Assembly (NCBI GenBank): GCA_964423745.1
Contig: CAYRGG010000037.1
Span: 1 to 42,946 of the forward strand
Length of the DNA: 42,946 nucleotides
Source of the DNA: CAYRGG01 sp964423745
GTDB lineage: Bacteria > Pseudomonadota > Gammaproteobacteria > Competibacterales > Competibacteraceae
Reading direction: 5' to 3'
Shown here: piece after piece, positions 1 to 8,492 of the stretch
Layout of the letters: every line of letters begins with the position of its first letter
How positions within the stretch are numbered: the stretch's first letter is position 1
Program-made: the position numbers and the translations under genes
The notes under the pieces: model-generated
Databases searched by the model: none
The model's input: the letters and a program-made list of their open reading frames with translations, nothing else
What the model was told of the DNA's origin: nothing

Positions 1-131
1 AGCAACGGCTCAAATTTCTTGCTGATCGCGAGATAAATGAACAGGCATCCCACCAGCATCATCACCCCGTTTCCCCATTGGAACTGACCAAAGCCAGATT
101 GCTCGAGGAAATTCAGCAGGGTTTCTTGCAT
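1..131 (-). CDS. mmdB: Na+-translocating methylmalonyl-CoA decarboxylase beta subunit, N-terminal part
   Basis: Only the first 43 codons are in the window; the gene runs off the left edge. The protein begins MQETLLNFLEQSGFGQFQWG, followed by a hydrophobic stretch (VMMLVGCLFIYLAI) and then SKKFEPL. This is the usual opening of the OadB/MmdB/GcdB family: first membrane helix, then a conserved K(K/E)(Y/F)EPL. In that family the subunit is an integral membrane carboxybiotin decarboxylase that couples decarboxylation to Na+ export. It is last in the order mmdA-mmdD-mmdC-mmdB, the order known from Propionigenium modestum. OadB and MmdB cannot be told apart from this end alone; the carboxyltransferase upstream (PccB/MmdA type rather than OadA type) decides for methylmalonyl-CoA. 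Confidence 0.8.
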   Translation of the reverse strand, partial: MQETLLNFLEQSGFGQFQWGNGVMMLVGCLFIYLAISKKFEPL

Positions 132-200
132 GGGTTATTATTTCCGCTCGGTGGATATTCTTTTTATAAGTTAAGGTGTACAGAAGGATTCCTTGACGAA

Positions 201-596
201 TTATTCAAACTCGATCAAGGGTTGTCCTTGGCTGATGGCATCGCCTTCTGCGACGGCAATATTCGCGATGGTGCCAGGTGCGGCCGCAACGATATTAGTT
301 TCCATCTTCATGGCTTCCAAAATAATCAGGTCTTGACCCGTTGTCACGGAATCGCCCACTTTGACCAAAATTTTAAAGACGGTGCCTGATAGGGGGCTGG
401 TGACCGCCATATCGCTGCTACTGGTGGGTTTGGCCGCGGCCGGCGCCTTGGCCGCAGCCTGTAACTGGGGTGTAGATAACGGTTTTGGCGTAGCGGATTG
501 TGCCGGAGCAGGTGAGGTGGAGGGCGCCCCTTCGTCGTCCACAAATTCGACGTCTACTTCATAAGTGACGCCATCGAGTGTAATTCGGAGTTTCAT
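201..596 (-). CDS. mmdC: biotin carboxyl carrier subunit of methylmalonyl-CoA decarboxylase
   Basis: The protein has 131 residues. Residues 1-20 form a short beta-rich head (MKLRITLDGVTYEVDV). Residues 25-60 are a flexible Ala/Pro linker. Residues 63-131 are a biotinyl domain with the biotinylation motif EAMKMET; the biotin-accepting lysine is K97. The family carries CO2 from the carboxyltransferase MmdA to the membrane decarboxylase MmdB. The gene lies 58 bp downstream of mmdD and 69 bp upstream of mmdB, all on one strand. There is no biotin carboxylase (AccC-like) domain here or nearby, which argues for a decarboxylase complex that needs no ATP. The related biotin carriers of acyl-CoA carboxylases look much the same, so the assignment rests on the neighbours. 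Confidence 0.85.
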   Translation of the reverse strand: MKLRITLDGVTYEVDVEFVDDEGAPSTSPAPAQSATPKPLSTPQLQAAAKAPAAAKPTSSSDMAVTSPLSGTVFKILVKVGDSVTTGQDLIILEAMKMETNIVAAAPGTIANIAVAEGDAISQGQPLIEFE

Positions 597-654
597 AATT
601 ATTGCTTCTTAAATTAAAGTTTTCTGTTGTAAGAGAATGACGGTTGCAAACCCT

Positions 655-990
655 TTAACGGGATGAACCGTCCGGTCGACCGACCCGTCCCACTGCCGCC
701 CATAGAGCAGGTACATGTTTATGGCTTACAAAAGTCACTCGCCGGATGCGCACCGGGCGTTTCACCGCCGCCGTGGCCGCGGCTGCCAGCAACACGATAA
801 CGTGTTTATCGAGCCCTCCCAAGGCGTCGTCGGGGAGGGGTGCGGTCTCAGCAGCTGAAACTGGCTTTTTTTCCTTAAACAAACGCCCTATTAGCGTTAC
901 CACAAGCCCAGTGACGATAAGCGCGGTAAACACAGTGCCTACGCCGACGGCGGACAATCTCAAAGCTTCTTGGAAAAGTTCTTCAGACAT
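655..990 (-). CDS. mmdD: OadG-family gamma/delta subunit of the Na+ pump decarboxylase
   Basis: The protein has 111 residues. It has a single N-terminal membrane helix (about residues 12-36, VGVGTVFTALIVTGLVVTLI), a charged linker, a second hydrophobic stretch (KHVIVLLAAAATAAV) and a basic tail with RPVRIRRVTF and a Trp near the end. This is the layout of OadG/MmdD subunits, which hold the carboxyltransferase to the membrane part of the pump. I chose the ATG at 990, which has TAGGGA upstream; an in-frame TTG at 999 is less likely. The gene sits between mmdA and mmdC, as in P. modestum. The family is poorly conserved, so the call rests on topology and position. Confidence 0.75.
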   Translation of the reverse strand: MSEELFQEALRLSAVGVGTVFTALIVTGLVVTLIGRLFKEKKPVSAAETAPLPDDALGGLDKHVIVLLAAAATAAVKRPVRIRRVTFVSHKHVPALWAAVGRVGRPDGSSR

Positions 991-1088
991 TATTTGCAAT
1001 CCCTAAAGCTCAAAAAAACACCAGGAGTCTAAAACCTAATCGGTTATTCCATAAAGTTTTTTGTTTATTTGTCAGTCAAAAACTAAAA

Positions 1089-2651
1089 CTACAAAGGAAT
1101 ATTGCCGTTTTTCTTGGCTGGATGGATCTCCCGCTTGGTATGCACGGATTCCAACGCCGAGGCGAGAAATAACCGGGTTTCCGCCGGTTCAATAACATCG
1201 TCCACTAGGCGTCGGGAAGCTGCAAAATAAGGTGTCGCAAAATGGCTGCGATAATGTTCAATTAGCTCCTGACGTTTAGCGTCAGGATTCTCGGCCTCTT
1301 CGATTTCGCGACGAAATACGATGTTAGCGGCCCCTTCTGCCCCCATCACCGCCACTTCTGCTGAAGGCCATGCAGCTACCCGATCAGCGCCTAAGTCTTT
1401 TGAACACATGGCTAAATAAGCACCACCATAGGCTTTGCGAACAATCACAGTGATCTTTGGTACCGTGCATTCGGAATAGGCATAAAGCATTTTGGCCCCA
1501 TGGCGAATGATACCCCCGTACTCCTGATGCACACCCGGCAAGAAACCTGGCACATCTACAAAGGTTATCAAGGGAATATTAAAGGCATTACAAAAACGGA
1601 TAAAACGCGCTGCTTTATCCGCACTATTGATATCGACGCAACCCGCCATCACTTTCGGTTGATTGCCCACGATGCCCACCGGGCGACCCATAATACGGGC
1701 AAATCCCACCACAATGTTTTGGGCAAAACCCGCATGAACTTCAAGAAAATCCGCGTTATCCACTACTCGGTGGATGATGTCCTTCACGTCATGGGGTTTT
1801 TTATTGTCATCAGGCACAATGTGGTTGAGGGCTTCATCCAACTCGATGGTGTCTTCAAAGGGGGCTCGAGGCGGTGTTTCTAAATTGTTGGAAGGTAAAA
1901 ACGATAATAGCCGCCGACAGATATTGATGGCGTCGTGATCGTCGTCCGCCACAAAATGGCAAACCCCGGAATGCCGCATATGAGCATCTGGCCCCCCCAG
2001 TTGTTCTTGGGTTAGCACCTCCCCAGTCACCTGTTTAATGACATCGGGTCCAGTGATAAACATGCGGGCTTGCCGGGTTTGGATGATAAAATCCGTCAAT
2101 GCCGGACTATATACGGCGCCCCCCGCACAGGGACCGCAGATCAGTGAGATTTGCGGCACTACCCCGGACATCAAGGTATTGTGATAGAAAATACGCCCAT
2201 AGGCGGCTAGACTATCGATGCCTTCCTGAACCCTGGCTCCGGCAGAATCATTGAATAGTACAAAAGGCGTTCCACTTTTTAAGGAACCTTTCATCATTTC
2301 CGTAATCTTATCGCAGTGAACTTCTCCTGCTGAACCACCCGCTACCGTGAAATCGTGACTAGCGACATGAACACCGCGCCCCTCGATGGTGGCCGTTCCG
2401 GTGATCACAGCCTCACCAGGAAACGCCTTACCTTCCATGCCGAATAAGGTGGCGCGATGTGCGGCAAACAGCATGAGTTCATGAAAACTGCCCGTATCGA
2501 CTAAATGTTCGATGCGTTCACGGGCTGTCAATTTGCCCGCTTGGTGTTGTTTGGCAATGCGTTCCGGTCCACCGCCTTCACGCATTTTCGCTTGTTTTTC
2601 CCGCAATTCGGAAATGCGGGTTTGCATGGTTTTATTAGAAATAGCCTTCAC
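1089..2651 (-). CDS. mmdA: methylmalonyl-CoA decarboxylase alpha subunit (carboxyltransferase)
   Basis: The 520-residue protein is a full-length acyl-CoA carboxyltransferase of the PccB/MmdA type (crotonase fold, two halves). The N half has KLTARERIEHLVDTGSF and the oxyanion-hole region FNDSAGARVQEGIDSLAAYG; the C half has FVDVPGFLPGVHQEYGGIIR, RKAYGGAYLAM and AEVAVMGAEGAANIVFRREI. It transfers the carboxyl group of (S)-methylmalonyl-CoA to the biotin of MmdC. The start is GTG at 2651 with GAGG seven bases upstream; the in-frame ATG at 2627 has no ribosome-binding site. As a sequence this could equally be a propionyl-CoA carboxylase beta subunit. The OadB- and OadG-like partners directly downstream and the lack of a biotin carboxylase make the decarboxylase reading much better. 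Confidence 0.88.
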   Translation of the reverse strand: MKAISNKTMQTRISELREKQAKMREGGGPERIAKQHQAGKLTARERIEHLVDTGSFHELMLFAAHRATLFGMEGKAFPGEAVITGTATIEGRGVHVASHDFTVAGGSAGEVHCDKITEMMKGSLKSGTPFVLFNDSAGARVQEGIDSLAAYGRIFYHNTLMSGVVPQISLICGPCAGGAVYSPALTDFIIQTRQARMFITGPDVIKQVTGEVLTQEQLGGPDAHMRHSGVCHFVADDDHDAINICRRLLSFLPSNNLETPPRAPFEDTIELDEALNHIVPDDNKKPHDVKDIIHRVVDNADFLEVHAGFAQNIVVGFARIMGRPVGIVGNQPKVMAGCVDINSADKAARFIRFCNAFNIPLITFVDVPGFLPGVHQEYGGIIRHGAKMLYAYSECTVPKITVIVRKAYGGAYLAMCSKDLGADRVAAWPSAEVAVMGAEGAANIVFRREIEEAENPDAKRQELIEHYRSHFATPYFAASRRLVDDVIEPAETRLFLASALESVHTKREIHPAKKNGNIPL

Positions 2652-2951
2652 AAATCTACCTCAACCTCGGTTGGTTAAAGGTCTGACAAACGGAATGCCA
2701 TTGAGATGGGAGAGTACAAATAGTCGCGTCATTTCATCCTCGTGAAGAGACGCTTTGCTAACCTCCTAGTGACCCGTATGATAGTGCAGCGCAGCATTAT
2801 TGACCATGTAAATACTAGGGTCAAGGGTTGTGCTTAAGGATATAGGTCGATTTATCGCAATGGTTCGGATTGTCCGAGCTATAAGCACCTTAGAATGAAT
2901 TGTATGTAACCCAGTTACTAATTTTTAATGTAATAGTTATTAGTAAAGTAA
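2652..2951. other. gene-free stretch upstream of mmdA
   Basis: I see no convincing gene here. The stretch becomes AT-rich towards 2900-2951 and carries an imperfect inverted repeat (AGTTACTAAT near 2913 against ATTAGTAAAGTAACT ending at 2953), which could act as a weak terminator for the epimerase gene upstream. A promoter for mmdA may lie here, but I could not pick out clear -35 and -10 boxes. Confidence 0.3.
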
Positions 2952-3082
2952 CTAGAGCATTTTCGCTTTGACTGTACACTAGCAGGCAGCCGAGGCGAGA
3001 CGCGCGCAGTGTACATGACAGTACATGAGTACGTCGAGACCGAAGGCTAACGCCGTGTACCGTTGAATGGAAAATGCCCTAG
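2952..3082. repeat. 131-bp MITE-like palindromic element
   Basis: The element starts CTAGAGCATTTTC and ends GAAAATGCCCTAG. The two ends are imperfect inverted repeats of about 28 bp (the outer 13 bases and the inner GTACAC are the best paired). The GC-rich middle (GGCAGCCGAGGCGAGACGCG) has no open reading frame, and GTACATGA is repeated inside. Size, terminal repeats and lack of coding capacity fit a non-autonomous miniature transposon. CTAG occurs at both ends and again just outside the right end, suggesting a CTAG target. The right end supplies the stop codon of the neighbouring epimerase gene (3079-3081). Confidence 0.6.
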
Positions 3083-3555
3083 CTAGAAGATTGCGTATAA
3101 GCCGCAATAACTTCCGCTGGCGCCTGAATCAGCTCGATCAAAACCCCTTCGCCGCACAAAGGAGCAGCTTCGTTGCCTTTTGGATGAATAAAACAAACAT
3201 CATAACCAGCGGCGCCTTTGCGAATACCGCCGGGGGTAAAACGGGTGCCTTGAGCTTCCAACCAAGCCACCGCTTTGGCAAGATCGTCAATCCAAAGACC
3301 GATGTGATTAAGAGGCGGGTCTTGTACCTTGGGTTTTTTGTCGGGGTTGATGGGCTGCATAAGATCCACTTCCACCTTGAGGGGGCCGGACCCAATCACC
3401 GCGATGTCTTCGTCGACATTCTCCTTTTCGCTTTTGAATTCGCCGCTCAAAGAAAGACCTAAGGTATCCACCCAAAACTGGCGCAATTTAGTTTTATCCA
3501 GGCCACCGACGGCAATCTGTTGTATACCAAGAACCTGGAAAGGCCTGTCACTCAT
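3079..3555 (-). CDS. methylmalonyl-CoA epimerase-like VOC protein
   Basis: The protein has 158 residues and two betaalphabetabetabeta (glyoxalase/VOC) modules. Expected metal ligands of methylmalonyl-CoA epimerases are His, Gln, His, Glu. Here I see Q13 (GIQQIAVGG) where the first His is expected, then Q in VEVDLMQP, H in PPLNHIGLWIDDL and E in VLIELIQAP. Three of four ligands are kept. The role would be to interconvert (R)- and (S)-methylmalonyl-CoA between MutAB and the decarboxylase. The location between mmdA and mutA supports this strongly. I chose the ATG at 3555, preceded by AGGGGA; a TTG at 3579 lacks a ribosome-binding site. The stop codon lies in the end of the 2952-3082 element. Without the context, only 'VOC family protein' would be safe. 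Confidence 0.72.
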   Translation of the reverse strand: MSDRPFQVLGIQQIAVGGLDKTKLRQFWVDTLGLSLSGEFKSEKENVDEDIAVIGSGPLKVEVDLMQPINPDKKPKVQDPPLNHIGLWIDDLAKAVAWLEAQGTRFTPGGIRKGAAGYDVCFIHPKGNEAAPLCGEGVLIELIQAPAEVIAAYTQSSS

Positions 3556-3699
3556 ATAAAATCCCCTATATTGACTCAATTAAAGCAGAACGCATTAGAC
3601 AACGTTTTCAGTATAATGACAAAAGTGTACCATTAATAACAACACTACTTGTCAGTAAAGATCCTTGAACCGCGTGGCCATCTAGGTGTAAAAGCACGT

Positions 3700-3726
3700 T
3701 TTATTAGGTCAATGCACCCTAATAAA
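3700..3726. promoter_or_regulatory. 9-bp inverted repeat upstream of mutA
   Basis: TTTATTAGG at 3700-3708 is a perfect inverted copy of CCTAATAAA at 3718-3726, with a 9-base spacer. It lies about 75 bp upstream of the mutA start, in the gap between divergent mutA and the epimerase gene. It could be an operator for either direction or a short hairpin. No regulator gene lies nearby to assign it to. Confidence 0.35.
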
Positions 3727-3800
3727 CCTTTTGGATAACCTAGAGAGCCGCCACAGACAAACTTGATAATGTGCACGGTAACTTAAACCGAGGATTAAGC

Positions 3801-5972
3801 ATGACCAATAAATCCGACGAACCCCTCACCGGCGCAGAAACCGGCCCTCTATTTAGCGATTTTCCTCCTCATTCTTATGAAGCATGGCGCAAAGCCACGG
3901 AAAAAGTTCTCAAAGGTGCTTCTTTTGAGAAAAAGTTGGTTACTAAAACCTACGAAGACATTGATCTACAACCATTGTATCGGTTGGAAGATACCACAGA
4001 CCTTCCCTATATGCGTTCTTTACCCGGTTTTGCCCCCTATCTGCGGGGTACCGTACCCGCAGGCCATGTGGCCAAGCCTTGGGAAGTTTGTCAAGAACTC
4101 CCCTACGCGACGCCAAAGGACTTTAACGAAGCCTTGCGCTCCGACCTAGAGCGGGGTCAGACGGCTGTTAATCTGGTTNNNNNNNNNNNNNNNNNNNNNN
4201 NNNNNNNNNNNNNNNNNNNNNNNNNNNNNNCCCCCGCCGATAGGGTGGGTCAAGGCGGCGTATCCTTGTCCAGCGTGGATGATTTCGCCCAGGCTCTAGA
4301 AGGCGTGGATTTGGAACAAGTGCCGTTTTTTATCCAAGCCAGCGCCAGCGCAGTGCCTGTAACAGCCTTGCTTATGGCGATGCTTGGACAACAGGGCAAG
4401 TCTTTGGAAAAACTGGGTGGTGGTATCGGTATGGACCCGTTGGCGGAACTGGCCCGTACCGGTACCTTACCCCGGCCTTTAGAGGGCGCTTACGATGGCA
4501 TGGCGACGCTGACCCGCTGGGCTAGCACCCGCGCACCAGGGGTGCAGACCATCGCCGTGCAGGGACACCCTTATCATGACGGTGGCGCCAGCGCGACGCA
4601 AGAATTGGCCTTCGCCCTGGCCTCCGGCGTGGAATATCTGCGGGAAATGCAAACTCGAGGACTGGCGGTTGACTTAGTAGCCCCGCGCATACGTTTTGCC
4701 TTTTCCATCGGTTCGCATTTCTTTATGGAAATCGCGCGATTACGGGCTGCCCGGGTGCTTTGGGCGCGAATCGTTAAAGCCTTTGGTGGCGATGAAGAAT
4801 CCCAGAAGATGCTGATTCACGGTCGTACCTCGGCCTACGATAAAACCGTTTGCGACCCTTATGTAAATATGTTGCGTACCACCACGGAAGCCTTTGCCGG
4901 TGTGGTGGGGGGTTGTGATAGTTTGCATGTGAGTCCCTTCGATGAGGTGGTGCGACCACCGGATAGATTTTCCCGCCGCATTGCCCGTAACACCCATACC
5001 ATTCTCCGGGAGGAATCTCATTTACCCCGCACGGTGGATCCCGTGGGAGGTTCTTGGTATGTGGAAAACCTCACCGATGCGGTGGCCCGCAACGCCTGGT
5101 CGTTGTTTCAAGAAGTCGAGAAAATGGGTGGCATGGGACAAGCTTTGCAAAAGGATTTTCCACAAACCCAGGTAGCTGAAGTGGCGGCGAAACGCGCTAC
5201 CAATATGGCGCGGCGCAAAGACGTTTTGGTGGGCGTCAATCGTTATGTTAATCCCCACGAAAAACCTCTGGAAACGCCGCTCATCGATCGCCAAGGGCTG
5301 CAAAAGGAACGCGCAGAACAATTGGTGAAATACCGCACCACGTTTGCCGACGCCCAAAGTCAACCCATTTTAGCGAAGTTGTCTTCCCATGGAGGAAGCG
5401 ATACCCTTGACGTGGCCATTCAAGCGGCTGCCAACGGGGCCACCCTAGGGGAGATCGCTAAGGCCCTGCGGGCTAACGATGGACCGCAACCCAACATTAA
5501 ACCTATCTGCCTGCATCGCGTCGCTGAACCCTTTGAACGGCTTCGGCAAAACATGGAAGCTTATGTGGCTCGTAACGGCGCCCGGCCAAAGGTGTTGCTG
5601 GCCAATATGGGGCCTGTTTCTCAACATAAAGCGCGGGCAGACTTCGCCGGTGCTTTTGTCGAGGTGGGGGGTTTTGAGGTTATTGGAAATGAGCGTTTTG
5701 GCGACCCCCAAGAAGCCGTGCAGGGGGCCCTGGCCGCCCAAGCGCCGGTGGTGGTGATCTGTTCCACCGATGCCACCTATCCGGATTTAGTACCGCCCAT
5801 CGTTCAGGGCATCAAGCAAAGTCGTCCTGATACCCAAGTGTTGTTAGCCGGGTATCCCACCGAGCAGGTGGAATCATTTCGGGCGGTAGGCATCGATGAT
5901 TTTATTCACTTGGGCGCTAATTGCTTTGAGCTACTGCGTAACCTGCAAATGCAGCTGGGGGTTGTATCATGA
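3801..5972 (+). CDS. mutA: methylmalonyl-CoA mutase small (beta) subunit
   Basis: The protein has about 723 residues, 18 of them (127-144) unknown because of the N run. It is the non-catalytic partner of MutB and has the same architecture: a TIM barrel (YEAWRKATEKVLKGASFEKKL near the start, then FAFSIGSHFFMEIARLRAAR and DPVGGSWYVENLTDA) followed by a cobalamin-binding-like domain from about residue 580. The B12 histidine motif DxHxxG is not present in the C domain (ANMGPVSQHKARADF), as expected of small subunits. The ATG at 3801 has AGGA seven bases upstream; a GTG at 3771 is in frame but has no site. The stop overlaps the mutB start (ATGA), so the two are translationally coupled. Confidence 0.92.
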   Translation: MTNKSDEPLTGAETGPLFSDFPPHSYEAWRKATEKVLKGASFEKKLVTKTYEDIDLQPLYRLEDTTDLPYMRSLPGFAPYLRGTVPAGHVAKPWEVCQELPYATPKDFNEALRSDLERGQTAVNLVXXXXXXXXXXXXXXXXXXPADRVGQGGVSLSSVDDFAQALEGVDLEQVPFFIQASASAVPVTALLMAMLGQQGKSLEKLGGGIGMDPLAELARTGTLPRPLEGAYDGMATLTRWASTRAPGVQTIAVQGHPYHDGGASATQELAFALASGVEYLREMQTRGLAVDLVAPRIRFAFSIGSHFFMEIARLRAARVLWARIVKAFGGDEESQKMLIHGRTSAYDKTVCDPYVNMLRTTTEAFAGVVGGCDSLHVSPFDEVVRPPDRFSRRIARNTHTILREESHLPRTVDPVGGSWYVENLTDAVARNAWSLFQEVEKMGGMGQALQKDFPQTQVAEVAAKRATNMARRKDVLVGVNRYVNPHEKPLETPLIDRQGLQKERAEQLVKYRTTFADAQSQPILAKLSSHGGSDTLDVAIQAAANGATLGEIAKALRANDGPQPNIKPICLHRVAEPFERLRQNMEAYVARNGARPKVLLANMGPVSQHKARADFAGAFVEVGGFEVIGNERFGDPQEAVQGALAAQAPVVVICSTDATYPDLVPPIVQGIKQSRPDTQVLLAGYPTEQVESFRAVGIDDFIHLGANCFELLRNLQMQLGVVS
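4179..4230. other. assembly gap (52 N)
   Basis: Bases 4179-4230 are N and fall inside mutA. The frame before and after the gap is the same if 52 is the true length, and both flanks read as MutA (TAVNLV before, GVSLSSVDDFAQ after). The missing segment is therefore probably a simple scaffold gap rather than an insertion. Confidence 0.95.
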
Positions 5973-8149
5973 GTAAAACACCTGATTTTTCCACCATAGA
6001 CTATGTCAGCGAGTTCGCCGCGCCCAGTTATGAGGCATGGCGCACCGCCGTTGAGAAAAGCTCTGGTAAGTCCTTGGACGAATTGGTCTCCATCACCATG
6101 GAGCAAATCGACATCAAGCCCTTGTATACCTGGGACGACATTAAAGATCTAGAACACTTGGGCTACACGGCAGGTATTCCTCCCTATCTGCGGGGTCCCT
6201 ATTCCGCCATGTATGTCACCCGTCCCTGGACGGTGCGGCAGTATGCCGGTTTTTCCACTGCTGAAGAGAGCAACGCCTTTTACCGGCGAAATCTAGCCGC
6301 GGGCCAAATGGGGTTGTCTATCGCCTTTGATTTGGCCACCCATCGGGGCTATGACTCCGATCACCAACGGGTGGTGGGTGATGTGGGTAAAGCCGGTGTT
6401 GCCATTGACTCTATTCTAGATGCCAAGATCTTGTTCGATGGCATTCCTCTGGACAAAATGTCTGTGTCCATGACCATGAATGGGGCTGTGCTACCGGTGT
6501 TGGCTTTTTATATTGTGGCGGCGGAAGAGCAAGGGGTGCCCCATGAACAGCTCACCGGCACCATCCAGAACGATATTCTTAAAGAATACATGGTGCGTAA
6601 TACCTATATTTATCCGCCAGAACCGTCCATGCGCATCATCGGCGATATTTTCGCCTACACTGCCAAAGAGATGCCCAAGTTTAATAGTATCAGCATCTCC
6701 GGCTATCACATGCAAGAAGCCGGGGCCACGGCGGATCTAGAGCTGGGTTACACCCTGGCGGATGGTCTTGAATATGTGCGCACCGGCGTCAATGCGGGTA
6801 TGGGAGTGGATGATTTTGCGCCGCGGGTGTCCTTCTTTTGGGCCATCGGCATGAACTATTTTATGGAAGTGGCCAAAATGCGAGCTGGGCGTTTGCTATG
6901 GTCCAAGATCATCAAGGGTTTTAATCCCAGTAACGTAAAATCCATGGCGTTGCGTACCCATTGTCAAACCTCCGGGTGGAGCCTCACCGAGCAGGACCCC
7001 TTCAACAACGTCACCCGCACCTGTGTCGAGGCGTTGGCGGCTTCCCTAGGTCATACCCAATCGCTGCATACCAACGCCCTGGACGAGGCCATCGCCTTGC
7101 CTACGGATTTCTCCGCTAGGATTGCCCGCAATACGCAGCTGTATCTCCAAGATGAAACCAATATCTGTAAAGTCATCGATCCTTGGGGTGGTTCTTATTT
7201 TGTCGAGGCCCTCACCGATGCCTTGGTCAAACGGGCTTGGGGACATATTCAAGAGGTGGAATCCTTAGGCGGTATGGCGAAAGCCATCGAAACAGGGCTG
7301 CCTAAGATGCGTATTGAGGAAGCCGCCGCCCGGCGTCAAGCCCATATCGATTCCGGGAAAGAAACCATCGTAGGCGTCAATAAGTATCGTTTAGATCAGG
7401 AAGATCCCATTGAGATTTTGAATATCGACAATACCGCGGTGCGTGAGGCTCAATTGCAGCGCTTGGCCAAACTCCGGGCCGAACGGGATGAGGCCAAAAC
7501 CCAAGCGGCTCTAAATGGAATTACCCAATGCGCGGAAACGGGCCAAGGTAATCTCCTAGAAAAAGCTGTGGAAGCGGCTCGCGCACGGGCTAGTCTGGGT
7601 GAAATCTCCGATGCCATGGAGAAAGTATTTAACCGTCATAAAGCGGTGATTCGCTCCATTTCCGGCGTCTATAGCAGTGAATTTGGGGAGGACAAAGAAA
7701 TGCAGATCGTTCGTCAAATGGCCGATGAATTTGAACAACGGGAAGGACGACGGCCACGGATTTTGGTGGCCAAGATGGGTCAGGACGGTCATGACCGGGG
7801 CGCTAAAGTTATCGGCACCGCCTTTGCAGACATGGGCTTTGATGTGGATATCGGCGCCCTGTTCCAAACTCCCGACGAGGTGGCCCGCCAAGCGGTGGAA
7901 AACGATGTCCATGTGATCGGCATCAGTTCTCTGGCTGCCGGTCACCGAACCCTGTTACCGCAGCTTATGGAAGAGCTCAGGAAATTGGATCGAGACGATA
8001 TTATGATTGTGATCGGTGGGGTAATTCCTGCACAAGATTATGAATTTCTCAAGACCAATGGTGCGGCCGCTATTTTTGGGCCGGGCACAGTGATTCCGGT
8101 GGCTGCGCAAAAGGTGCTAGAGGAATTAAATGTACGGTTAGCTGCCTAG
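5969..8149 (+). CDS. mutB: methylmalonyl-CoA mutase large (alpha, catalytic) subunit
   Basis: The 726-residue protein has the typical full length. It uses adenosylcobalamin to interconvert succinyl-CoA and (R)-methylmalonyl-CoA. The substrate-binding TIM barrel fills about residues 1-560, with GLSIAFDLATHRGYDSDHQRV and RIARNTQLYLQDETNICKV recognisable. The cobalamin domain follows, with the lower-ligand motif D606-x-H608-x-x-G611 in GQDGHDRGAK. The start codon overlaps the mutA stop by ATGA. Together with mutA and the downstream meaB it forms the usual heterodimer-plus-chaperone set. Confidence 0.97.
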   Translation: MSKTPDFSTIDYVSEFAAPSYEAWRTAVEKSSGKSLDELVSITMEQIDIKPLYTWDDIKDLEHLGYTAGIPPYLRGPYSAMYVTRPWTVRQYAGFSTAEESNAFYRRNLAAGQMGLSIAFDLATHRGYDSDHQRVVGDVGKAGVAIDSILDAKILFDGIPLDKMSVSMTMNGAVLPVLAFYIVAAEEQGVPHEQLTGTIQNDILKEYMVRNTYIYPPEPSMRIIGDIFAYTAKEMPKFNSISISGYHMQEAGATADLELGYTLADGLEYVRTGVNAGMGVDDFAPRVSFFWAIGMNYFMEVAKMRAGRLLWSKIIKGFNPSNVKSMALRTHCQTSGWSLTEQDPFNNVTRTCVEALAASLGHTQSLHTNALDEAIALPTDFSARIARNTQLYLQDETNICKVIDPWGGSYFVEALTDALVKRAWGHIQEVESLGGMAKAIETGLPKMRIEEAAARRQAHIDSGKETIVGVNKYRLDQEDPIEILNIDNTAVREAQLQRLAKLRAERDEAKTQAALNGITQCAETGQGNLLEKAVEAARARASLGEISDAMEKVFNRHKAVIRSISGVYSSEFGEDKEMQIVRQMADEFEQREGRRPRILVAKMGQDGHDRGAKVIGTAFADMGFDVDIGALFQTPDEVARQAVENDVHVIGISSLAAGHRTLLPQLMEELRKLDRDDIMIVIGGVIPAQDYEFLKTNGAAAIFGPGTVIPVAAQKVLEELNVRLAA

Positions 8150-8246
8150 CTGACGTCAGGGTTTCATGACGTTCCCTAGTTCCAGAAGACGCTACATTCT
8201 ATGTGTCAGGACGTTTTTATGAGTAGTCATGGTGAGCAAAGTAGTG

Positions 8247-8409
8247 CTGAGGGAAGCGCCCCTTTAAGCGGGTACGCTTGGCTTCGCGCAAACGAGCAAC
8301 GCTGTCCTGCGTTACTCGTATGACTGTCGCCTACAAAGGCTCCTGGCCTTTGCAGGCGGCAAACAGCGCTCACCAAGCGCACCCGCTCGGGGCGTTGTAG
8401 CCACCTCAG
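8247..8409. repeat. nested palindromic element between mutB and meaB
   Basis: An outer imperfect stem joins 8247-8280 (CTGAGG, GCGCCCC, AGCGGGTACGCTTGG) with 8374-8409 (CCAAGCGCACCCGCT, GGGGCG, CCTCAG). Two further hairpins lie inside it: ACGAGCAACGC (8292-8302) with GCGTTACTCGT (8309-8319), and GCCTACAAAGGC (8329-8340) with GCCTTTGCAGGC (8346-8357), each with one mismatch. The fold would be cloverleaf-like. There is no coding frame of note. It may be a miniature mobile element or an RNA processing signal in the mut transcript. The sequence alone does not say which. Confidence 0.55.
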
Positions 8410-8492
8410 TTTGACGACAGTTTTATAGACCGTCGACGCTTCTTTAACGAGCTACATAAATCTTGATTGGGCGTAAGTCCTGCGAGTTTGTT

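Noticed and set aside
3771..3800. GTG start for mutA giving ten extra residues
   Set aside because: No ribosome-binding site, while the ATG at 3801 has AGGA at good distance and fits the usual length.
8150..8460. tRNA or small structured RNA gene
   Set aside because: The fold is cloverleaf-like, but lacks the TTCGA arm, anticodon layout and length of a tRNA; left as a palindromic element.
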